Source: Synergistaceae bacterium
GTDB taxonomy: Bacteria > Synergistota > Synergistia > Synergistales > Aminobacteriaceae
Assembly (NCBI GenBank): GCA_031270755.1
Contig: JAISWV010000289.1
Coordinates: 1 to 9,251, forward strand
Direction: 5' to 3'
Length of the DNA stretch: 9,251 bases
This document shows, one piece after another, positions 1-7,000 of the stretch. The translations under genes were made by a program, and so were the position numbers. Within the stretch, counting starts at the first letter, position 1, and each line of letters opens with the position of its first letter. Under the pieces are notes generated by a model. The model did no database searches. It worked only from the letters and a program-made list of their open reading frames with translations, and was not told where the DNA came from.

Positions 1-290
1 AGTACGCCATCATGATAGCCGAAAACCATCACGAGCGGTATGAGGGGACGGGTTACCTGCGCGGTCTGAGGGGGGAAGAGATCCCCCTTTGCGCGAGGAT
101 CATGTCGGTGGCGGATGTCTACGATGCCCTGGTGGACACCCGTGTTTACAAAAAGGCTATGACCCACGAGGACGCCTGCCGTATCATCTACGCCGGAATG
201 GGCAGTCAGTTCGACCCGCGTATCGTGGACGCGTTTCAGGCCGTCCACGTACAGTTCGACGAAGCGGCGAAGGCGAGCTTGGCTCTTTGA
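1..290 (+). CDS. HD-GYP domain protein, C-terminal fragment (probable c-di-GMP phosphodiesterase)
   Basis: This is the 3' end of a gene that begins before the window. The frame is open from base 3 and stops at TGA 288-290, leaving about 95 residues. The visible part matches the second half of an HD-GYP domain: HHERYEGTGY near the start (the HHExxxGxGYP block), then RIMSVADVYDAL, then RVYKKAMTHEDA, then a FDPRIVDAF-like end. HD-GYP enzymes hydrolyse cyclic di-GMP in the cytoplasm using a metal centre. The metal-binding HD pair lies upstream and cannot be checked. The third residue of the GYP signature is Leu here (GYL, bases 51-59). The ATG at 12 is internal to the domain and is not the real start. 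Whether a receiver, PAS or other sensor domain precedes it is unknown. The next gene lies 139 bases downstream on the same strand, so co-transcription is possible but not shown. Family assignment is secure; catalytic activity is not. Confidence 0.9.
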   Translation, partial: YAIMIAENHHERYEGTGYLRGLRGEEIPLCARIMSVADVYDALVDTRVYKKAMTHEDACRIIYAGMGSQFDPRIVDAFQAVHVQFDEAAKASLAL

Positions 291-328
291 CCCGCGGTTC
301 TTTTTTGCGCAAAATCTCATTTGTCTGC

Positions 329-349
329 TGAAGGCTTCAAGCTTCTTTT
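329..349 (+). terminator. Weak candidate intrinsic terminator after the HD-GYP gene
   Basis: A GAAG...CTTC stem of only four base pairs with an eight-base loop is followed directly by TTTTT. It sits about 40 bases past the HD-GYP stop codon. The stem is short and AT-containing, so it would be a poor terminator. Read-through into the FIST gene remains quite possible. Confidence 0.2.
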
Positions 350-417
350 TCCGGCGATTGCATGGCCTGCCATAAACGACGAGTGGCCGTCCGAAATTTG
401 ACTGACGGTAAAAAATC

Positions 418-425
418 GAGGAGAG
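418..425 (+). promoter_or_regulatory. Ribosome binding site of the FIST gene
   Basis: GAGGAGAG is a strong Shine-Dalgarno match. Its AGGAG core ends six bases before the ATG at 430, which supports that start. Confidence 0.75.
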
Positions 426-429
426 CCCG

Positions 430-1578
430 ATGATCAAGACGTTGATTGCGCATACCGCCGAAATGGACGATCCGGAGTCGGCGGTTGCCGAGATATTGGG
501 GCAATTGGAGCTGGAAAAATGCCTGCTGAAAAATTCGGTGGGCATTATGGCTTGTTACCTGGACTTCATGAAAAACGAGGTCGTCCGCGCCATCTGTGAG
601 CGACTGCCCTTCGATGTGGTGGGGGTCAATACCTTGGGCAGCGCCGTGTCCGAGGCAGGAGGGCAGTTGCTGCTCACACTGGCTGTCTTGACCAGCGACG
701 ACGTGTTTTTCTCTGCCGGAGTGTCCGAGCCTTTGAGCCGAAACTATGAAGAACCGCTGGCGGACCTGTACAACAAGGCATCGAGCAAACTCCCGGATAA
801 GCCCGCGTTGATGCTGACCTTTGCCCCGTTGACCCACGAACCTTCCCAAGACCATTTTCTGCGCTGCTTGGAGGCGGTGTCGTCGGGGAAAGTCCCTATA
901 TTCGGGTTGGTGGCGGCTGATTATTCGACCTCGCACGAAAATCCCCTGGTGTTGTTCAACGGAGAAACTTACGGCAAATCTTTCGCCATGCTCCTGATCT
1001 CGGGCAACATAAACCCGAGATTCACTTTTTCCGGTATTTCCGAGAAGAGGGTCATGCAGCGGAAAGGGGTCATCACCAGCGCGGAGGACAATATTCTGAA
1101 GGAGATCAACGACGTGCCCGCCATGCAGTACATGGAGTCGCTGGGCTTCGTCAAAGACGGGAAGTTCAAGGGAGCCCTCACGATCCCGTTGGTCGTCGAT
1201 TACAACAACGGAACGCCCCCTTTCTTGCGCGCCATACTCAACCCGACGCCGGAGGGCTATTTGCTTTTGGCGGGCGCGGTTCCGGAGAACGGCATCTTGG
1301 GGGTGGGGGTCATCGATCCCGACTACATCCTGGAGACGGCGGCGGAGCTTACGCGCGAGGTTCGGGATTACGACTTTTTGTTGATCGGCTCTTGTATCGC
1401 CAGGACTTTCGTCTTGGAGTGGGACAATCTGACGGAGATGGATCGTATCCGAAGCCGTCTTGCCGCCGCTCCTTTTTTGTTCATATACAGCTACGGGGAG
1501 TTTTGCCCGGTCGAGACCGGGGACGGCAGGTTGGTGAATCGTTTTCATAATCTCACTCTCGTGAGCTGCGCTTTTTGA
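430..1578 (+). CDS. FIST domain (FIST_N + FIST_C) signal-sensing protein, NosP-like
   Basis: A 382-residue soluble protein with no signal peptide or membrane segment. The N-terminal two-thirds fit FIST_N: an LIAHTAEMDD start, a CYLDFMKNEVV strand/helix, a VVGVNTLGSAVSEAG segment and a PIFGLVAADY glycine-rich turn. The last third fits FIST_C: LLAGAVPENG, an LLIGSCIAR segment, YSYGEFCP, and the family-typical end HNLTLVSCAF. FIST domains are small-ligand sensors found alone or fused to signalling proteins. Stand-alone members of this size include NosP, a haem/NO sensor that controls a hybrid histidine kinase encoded beside it. Here the kinase gene starts within about 24 bases of this stop, so the two are almost certainly co-expressed and probably partners. 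Histidines at 8, 136, 142, 169 and 373 and C-terminal cysteines at 322, 359 and 380 are possible cofactor or metal ligands. This is a list of residues, not evidence of binding. The FIST assignment is strong; the NO/haem role is inference. Confidence 0.88.
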   Translation: MIKTLIAHTAEMDDPESAVAEILGQLELEKCLLKNSVGIMACYLDFMKNEVVRAICERLPFDVVGVNTLGSAVSEAGGQLLLTLAVLTSDDVFFSAGVSEPLSRNYEEPLADLYNKASSKLPDKPALMLTFAPLTHEPSQDHFLRCLEAVSSGKVPIFGLVAADYSTSHENPLVLFNGETYGKSFAMLLISGNINPRFTFSGISEKRVMQRKGVITSAEDNILKEINDVPAMQYMESLGFVKDGKFKGALTIPLVVDYNNGTPPFLRAILNPTPEGYLLLAGAVPENGILGVGVIDPDYILETAAELTREVRDYDFLLIGSCIARTFVLEWDNLTEMDRIRSRLAAAPFLFIYSYGEFCPVETGDGRLVNRFHNLTLVSCAF

Positions 1579-1601
1579 AGATGCGCGGGGACGAAACGAG
1601 C

Positions 1602-4046
1602 ATGAACCCGATGACGTATTCGAGTGAAAAAGAAGAGCTGGAGGCGCTGCGCAAAGAAAACAAAAAAATGGCCCGGCAGCTTGCGACCCTGCAGGATCTC
1701 GCGGAAAGGGCAAAGGCCGCGGCCATCAATCGCGTGAATTACGGCGAACTGGCCGCCGCGGAAAAATCTCACCAGCAAATTTTTCTCGATCTGATTTTGA
1801 AAAACAGTCCGGACATCATTCTCCTCTTCGATCAGATGGGAAGATTTCTTTACTGCACGGACACGTTTTTGAAAAAACTCCGGATACCCAGCTTCGGATT
1901 GATCGGCGGCAGAACGTTCATCGACGTATTCGAAAATATCGTGGGAGCCCACGAAATCAGAAAGCTCATTCCGATTTTGTTCAAGTCGATGCAGAGCAAG
2001 AAAAGCATATCCCTGGACAAGACAGTCGACTTCGACGACGGAAACGGCCTTCGCAGTTACATGATTCACTTTACGCCGATGCTCGACGCCGGCGATCGGC
2101 TGATCGGCGCGATGGCGCTGTTTCACGACCTGTCGGATTTTTTGCAGGCAAAGCAAGCCGAGGCGGCCTCCCAGGCCAAAAGTGCTTTTCTCGCCAACAC
2201 GAGTCACGAAATCCGCACGCCGCTCAACGCGATCTTGGGCTTGAGCGAGGTGGAGCTGCAAAACGACCTGCCGCAAAAGACCCGCGAAAACCTCGGGAAA
2301 ATATACAATTCGGGCACGATACTCCTGGGGATCATCAACGACATCCTGGATATATCGAAGATCGAATCCGGGAAATTCGAGCTCCTGCCGTCCATTTACG
2401 ATTTCTCCGGCCTGATCGGCGACACGGTCAACATGAACGTCGTGCGCATCGGTTCGAAACCCATCGCCTTCGAGCTGCTGATCGACGAGACCATACCGTC
2501 CAAAATGTACGGCGACGAAATCAGGCTCAAGCAGATTCTCAACAACCTCCTCTCCAACGCTTTCAAATACACCAAAGAGGGCAAGGTGACGCTTCGAGTG
2601 GCCTGCAGGCGGGAGGAGATGGACGTCCGGCTCTCGTTTGCCGTGGCCGATACGGGCATCGGCATAAAGAAAGAGGACATGGAAAAACTCTTCTCGCAAT
2701 ACAAGCAGGTCAATCCGCTGGAGACCCGCCAGATCGAGGGGACCGGCTTGGGCCTTTCCATCTGCAAAAACCTCGTGGAACTGATGGGAGGTGAGATCGA
2801 CGTCGCGAGCGAGCACGGGAAGGGAAGCCGTTTCTCGGTCCAAATTCGTCAGAAAATCGTGGACCCCACGCCTATCGGCCCGGAGGCGGCCCGCAGCTTG
2901 AAGACTTTCCATTTGATGGGAAGCCACGCCAAGGAACTCGTCCGCACGCCTATGCCCTACGGAAAAGTTTTGGTGGTGGACGATGTAGTCGTCAATCTCG
3001 ACGTTGCGAAAGCCCTCATGACGCCTTATCATTTGACGATCCACTGCGCTTCCAGCGGCAGGCAGGCCATAGAGCTCGTCCGAGAGGGCAAAAACGAATA
3101 CGACGTGATTTTCATGGATCACATGATGCCTGAAATGGACGGCATCGAGGCGGTGCGCCTCATTCGAGGCAAAATCGGCACCGAATACGCGAGAACAGTG
3201 CCCATTGTGGCGCTGACGGCCAACGCCATCGTCGGGAACGAAGCCATGTTTTTGAAAAATGGCTTCCAGGCTTTTCTCTCCAAACCCATCGACACGCTGA
3301 AGTTGGATGCCTTGCTGAACAAATGGGTGCGCGACCGGCGGGGCCGAAAAACGCCGGAACAGGAAAAACCGGAGAGGGGAGATGAGAGCTCTGCCGGGAC
3401 GCAGATCGAAAACTTTAATCTAAATATCGAGGGATTGAATATCGGAGCGGGATATTCGCGTTTCGGCGGAGAGCGTGCCTACAAAGAGGTGATACGATCT
3501 TACGTGACTCACACCCCCAAACTGCTGGACAAGCTGCGCGGAGAAGAGGAAACCTTGCCGGAATACGCGATAGCGGTCCACGGCCTGAAGGGGTCGAGCT
3601 ACGGGATCTGCGCCGATGAAGTCGGCAGGATGGCCGAGGAGCTGGAGTTCGCGGCGAAAAGAGGCGACGCCGCAGCGGTGAAGGCCAAGAACGGCGAGCT
3701 GATCCGCGCGGTGGAGGCGTTGCTGTCGAGCCTTCGTTTCGGTTTTCTCGGGCAAGAAACATCTTTACAAGAAGTCTCTTTGAAAGAAGCATTTTGGGAA
3801 GAACCGCGGCGCGAAGACCGCGAAAAAAGCGAAAAAAGAGAGTTGAGAAGCACACCTGACATATCGTTTTTGAAAGAACTGCGCGAACGCTGTTCCCACT
3901 ATGACGTGGCGGGGATGGAGGAAGCGATGTCGAAGCTGGAGCGGTACACTTACAAATCCCGGAACGACCTGGTGAAATGGCTTAGAAAACAAGTCGACGA
4001 CCTGGAGTACGGGCAAATAAGCGAACGTTTGAAGAACATCGAGTGA
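1602..4046 (+). CDS. Soluble hybrid histidine kinase HK1 (coiled coil-PAS-HisKA-HATPase-REC-Hpt)
   Basis: From ATG 1602 the protein has 814 residues and no membrane segment. In order: a charged coiled coil (about 8-55, KEELEALRKENKK); a PAS domain (about 56-180, KNSPDIILLFD to FHDLSDF); HisKA with the phospho-acceptor His202 in SHEIRTP; HATPase_c with N-box Asn319, G1 box DTGIGI from Asp350 and G2 box GTGLGL from 380; a receiver with acidic pair Asp460/461, phospho-acceptor Asp506, Thr539 and Lys561; an Hpt domain with His660 in VHGLKGSS; and a conserved tail (about 753-814). All phosphorelay residues are intact, so it should pass phosphate His202-Asp506-His660 and on to an external regulator. 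The start is uncertain. A TTG at 1575 overlaps the FIST stop as TTGA, and ATGs lie at 1581 and 1602. I prefer 1602 for the weak GGGGA upstream. With no extracellular sensor of its own, HK1 is the natural partner of the FIST protein (inference). Pentapeptide-type repeats occur in two linkers. Confidence 0.93.
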   Translation: MNPMTYSSEKEELEALRKENKKMARQLATLQDLAERAKAAAINRVNYGELAAAEKSHQQIFLDLILKNSPDIILLFDQMGRFLYCTDTFLKKLRIPSFGLIGGRTFIDVFENIVGAHEIRKLIPILFKSMQSKKSISLDKTVDFDDGNGLRSYMIHFTPMLDAGDRLIGAMALFHDLSDFLQAKQAEAASQAKSAFLANTSHEIRTPLNAILGLSEVELQNDLPQKTRENLGKIYNSGTILLGIINDILDISKIESGKFELLPSIYDFSGLIGDTVNMNVVRIGSKPIAFELLIDETIPSKMYGDEIRLKQILNNLLSNAFKYTKEGKVTLRVACRREEMDVRLSFAVADTGIGIKKEDMEKLFSQYKQVNPLETRQIEGTGLGLSICKNLVELMGGEIDVASEHGKGSRFSVQIRQKIVDPTPIGPEAARSLKTFHLMGSHAKELVRTPMPYGKVLVVDDVVVNLDVAKALMTPYHLTIHCASSGRQAIELVREGKNEYDVIFMDHMMPEMDGIEAVRLIRGKIGTEYARTVPIVALTANAIVGNEAMFLKNGFQAFLSKPIDTLKLDALLNKWVRDRRGRKTPEQEKPERGDESSAGTQIENFNLNIEGLNIGAGYSRFGGERAYKEVIRSYVTHTPKLLDKLRGEEETLPEYAIAVHGLKGSSYGICADEVGRMAEELEFAAKRGDAAAVKAKNGELIRAVEALLSSLRFGFLGQETSLQEVSLKEAFWEEPRREDREKSEKRELRSTPDISFLKELRERCSHYDVAGMEEAMSKLERYTYKSRNDLVKWLRKQVDDLEYGQISERLKNIE
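3423..3452 (+). repeat. Two degenerate 15-bp units in the REC-Hpt linker of HK1
   Basis: AATATCGAGGGATTG is followed by AATATCGGAGCGGGA, encoding NIEGL-NIGAG just before the SRFGG start of the Hpt domain. This is the short version of the longer array at the same place in HK2. The stretch is visibly AT-richer than the flanking domains. Confidence 0.55.
3759..3788 (+). repeat. Two degenerate 15-bp units in the Hpt-tail linker of HK1
   Basis: ACATCTTTACAAGAA and GTCTCTTTGAAAGAA encode TSLQE-VSLKE. They lie in a charged, purine-rich linker between the Hpt domain and the C-terminal tail. This linker is clearly longer in HK1 than in HK2, and HK2 has no matching units there. Confidence 0.45.
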
Positions 4047-4047
4047 C

Positions 4048-4057
4048 GAGGGAAAGG
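4048..4057 (+). promoter_or_regulatory. Ribosome binding site that decides the TTG start of HK2
   Basis: The purine run GAGGGAAAGG lies between the HK1 stop (4044-4046) and a TTG at 4060. The AGGG part is about seven bases from that codon. HK3 has a matching GTG at the homologous place with a strong ribosome binding site, and the proteins align from this residue (LKIGGRVFLVSFF). Both facts support the TTG start. Confidence 0.65.
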
Positions 4058-4059
4058 AA

Positions 4060-7000
4060 TTGACCAAATTGAAAATAGGCGGCAGGGTTTTCTTGGTAAG
4101 CTTCTTTTTGATGCTGGCTGGGATCACGGTGACCTCTATGGTGAGCGGTTTCGTGTTCATTGAGGCGATGCGTGACGAGATGGACTCCACGCTTTTTGCC
4201 ACTACGTACTCCTTGAACGTGGAATTGAACGCGATATTCGAGCGAATGAAAATGAAGCTTTTCGATCAACCGCTGATCGATACGGATGAAATCATCGGAC
4301 TTATCGAACGAAACGACCTCCAAACACTGAACAAGCGAATGCTGATGTACCTGAGAATGTCCGAGTTCAACACTCTTACGGTTACGAACGCCAAGGGCGT
4401 GGTCCTCAGCCGCCCCCACGCTCCCGACCGCGTAGGAGACGACGTCTCGGCGAAAGGCTATGTCCGGCCGGCCCTGAACGGACAGGAAGTTCGGACTATC
4501 GAAGCAGGGACCACGATAAACCTTGGGCTCTTTTACGGAATCCCGGTCACCAAGGACGGCAATGTGGTGGGTGCCATCGTGGCCGGGGTCGACCTTCAGA
4601 AGACCTCTGTCATAGACCGGCTCGCCAATCTGCATGGGGCCGAGGTGTCGATCTATTACGGCGACAGAAGGATCAACACGACCATCAGGGAAAACGGGCG
4701 GCGGGCCGTCGGAGTCAAGGCCCCGCCCAAGGTGGCGGACGCCGTGCTGGGCAGGGGCGAATCGTTGTACGAAGAACTGACGATGAGGGATGGAAGCACG
4801 CTCCGCACTCTCTACAAGCCCTTCATATTCAACGGGGAAAAGGTAGGCATTCTGGCGGCGGGGTTGACGACGCGGGTTCTCGATCGCGCTATCCAAAACG
4901 CCATATACCGTATCGAGGCCTCGGCGGCTGTTTTCATGCTCTTGTCTATTGGAGTTTCCTACGTCTTTTCCAGGAACATAGCGAAACTCTCCTCGGAAAA
5001 AACCAAACAGGAGCTTTTCCTCAATCTGCTCATGAAAAACACCCCGGACGCCATCCTCATTCTCGAGACAAACGAAAACCTCATCGACTGCTCCGATGTT
5101 TTTTTGCATCGGCCCCGGGGCCATGAGTCCAAACAGATCGAGGGCAAAACCTTTGCCGAGGTTCTGAAAGATTTCCTGAATGCCGAAGAAATCCAGCACC
5201 TGAGAAGGGGCTTTGCGGAGGCGGTAAAAGATAAAAAAAGCATATCCTTGGACAAGATCATCGATTTCCGCCGCGAGGACGGCCCCCGCAGTTACACCGT
5301 CCGATTTTCTCCCATGTTCGACGCCGACGGCGCCACTCTGGGGTGCGTGGTCATGTTTCACGACCTTACGGATCTCCAGTTGGCTCAGCACGCCGAGGCC
5401 GCTTTGCAGGCAAAGAGCGTCTTCCTCGCCAATATCAGCCACGAGATCCGCACGCCCCTCAACGCCGTGATCGGCCTGAGCGAGATAGAGCTGCGCAACT
5501 CCCTGCCCCGGGAGACCCACGACAACCTGGAGAAAATATACCGGTCCAGCGGCACGCTGCTCAACATCATCAACGACATCCTGGACATCTCGAAGATCGA
5601 TTCCGGGAACTTCGAGATCGCTTTGGCCGACTACGACTTTTCGAACATGATCAGCGACACGATCCACCTGAATGTCGTCCGTCTCGCGTCGAAACCCGTG
5701 GTTTTCGAGCCCCGGGTGGACGAAAACATTCCGAGGCGGCTGTGCGGGGACGAGCTGAGGGTGAAGCAGATCCTCAACAACATCCTCTCCAACGCCTTCA
5801 AGTACACCCAAGAGGGCAAGGTCACCCTGGAGGTCTCCTGCGAGCGGAGGAAAAGATACGTTTACCTGGCCTTCGTGGTGAGCGACACGGGCATCGGCAT
5901 CAAAATAGAGGACCTGGGCAAGCTCTTTTTGGAATACAGTCAGTTGAGCACCCAAGCGAACCGGAAAATCGAGGGAACCGGCCTGGGGCTTGCCATCTGC
6001 AAGAACCTGGTGAACCTGATGAACGGCACGATCGAAGTGGAGAGCGAGTATGGAAAGGGAAGCTGTTTCTCGGTCAAAATCCGTCAGAAAATCGTGGACC
6101 CCACTCCCATCGGCTCCGAAATGGCCCAAAATCTCAGAACCTTCCGCCTGATGGAGAACCGAGGGGTGAAGGAGCTGGAGCGCACCCCCATGCCCTACGG
6201 GAAGGTACTGGTGGTGGACGACGTGATCACCAACCTGGACGTGGCGAAGGGGCTCATGACGCCTTACGGTTTGACGGTCCACTGCGTCTCCAGCGGCAAA
6301 CAGGCCATCGAGCTGGTTCGCGAGGGCAAACACATCTACGACGTGATTTTTATGGACCATATGATGCCCGAGATGGACGGCATCGAAACGGTGCGGATCA
6401 TCCGCGGCGGGATCGGCACCGAGTACGCGGAAACGGTGCCCGTCATCGCTTTGACGGCCAACGCCATCGTCGGGAACGAGGCCATGTTTCTGGAAAACGG
6501 CTTTCAGGCGTATCTGCCCAAACCCATCGACGTGACGCACCTGGACTCCCTGCTGAACCAGTGGGTTCGCGACAGGCGGCTCCACGAAGCGCCGGGGTTA
6601 CCGAAGCCGAGAGAATCGGCAAAAGAACCGGCGATGGAGGATGCACCCGCCGCCAAGACTCTTGCAGAAAATTTGAACATGGAACAATTGAGTATTGGGA
6701 GTTTAAGTACTGGGAGTTTCAATATTGGAAGTTTAAATATTGAAGGGTTGAATGCCGAGGCGGGATGTTCGCGTTTCGGCGGGGAGGAGGCCTATAGAAA
6801 GGTTTTGCGCTCCTACGGGACTCACACCCCGGAGCTGCTGGACAAACTGCGCGAGGTGAGGGAAGAGACCCTGTCGGAGTACGCGATCGCGGTGCACGGC
6901 CTGAAGGGGTCGAGCTACGGGATTTGCGCCGATGGAATCGGAAAGATGGCCGAAGAGCTGGAGTTTGCGGCGAAAAGAGGAGACCTGGAGACGGTGAGAG

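Larger units (their letters stand above)
291..429. other. Intergenic region between the HD-GYP and FIST genes
   Basis: These 139 bases hold no gene I can support. They contain a perfect 12-bp palindrome (TTTTGCGCAAAA, 303-314), a short GAAG/CTTC hairpin followed by T5 near 329-349, a second small inverted repeat (ATGGC-ct-GCCAT, 362-373), and the FIST ribosome binding site at the end. I see no convincing -35/-10 pair. A TTGACT at 398-403 has no -10 at a suitable distance before the start codon. Confidence 0.6.

Noticed and set aside
362..373. Short inverted repeat ATGGC-ct-GCCAT as a terminator or operator
   Set aside because: The two-base loop is too small for a stable hairpin, no T-run follows, and a 5-bp repeat is expected by chance.
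398..403. TTGACT as a promoter -35 box for the FIST gene
   Set aside because: There is no -10 element at 16-18 bases spacing; that position falls on the ribosome binding site and start codon.
337..1713. Antisense reading frame of 458 codons opposite the FIST gene
   Set aside because: Shadow of the FIST gene with low-complexity, arginine- and glutamine-rich translation. The sense frame has clear FIST_N/FIST_C features and a good ribosome binding site.
1545..3122. Antisense reading frame of 525 codons opposite HK1
   Set aside because: Opposite intact HisKA, HATPase and receiver motifs; no recognisable domain and a shadow-type composition.
3982..6585. Very long antisense reading frame (867 codons) opposite HK1/HK2
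   Set aside because: It lies wholly opposite well-supported kinase domains, is rich in His/Gln/Val/Asp as expected from reversed GC-biased codons, and matches no fold. The similar antisense frame opposite HK3 is explained by duplication of the sense gene.
5343..6743. Same-strand alternate-frame reading frame of 466 codons inside HK2
   Set aside because: The translation is Arg/Gly/Pro/His-rich and without domains. It is the +1 shadow of the HK2 kinase core, and a matching shadow appears in HK3 at 8503-9084.
6676..6750. CRISPR-like array
   Set aside because: Units are 15 bp, contiguous, in frame and without spacers; they encode a protein linker.
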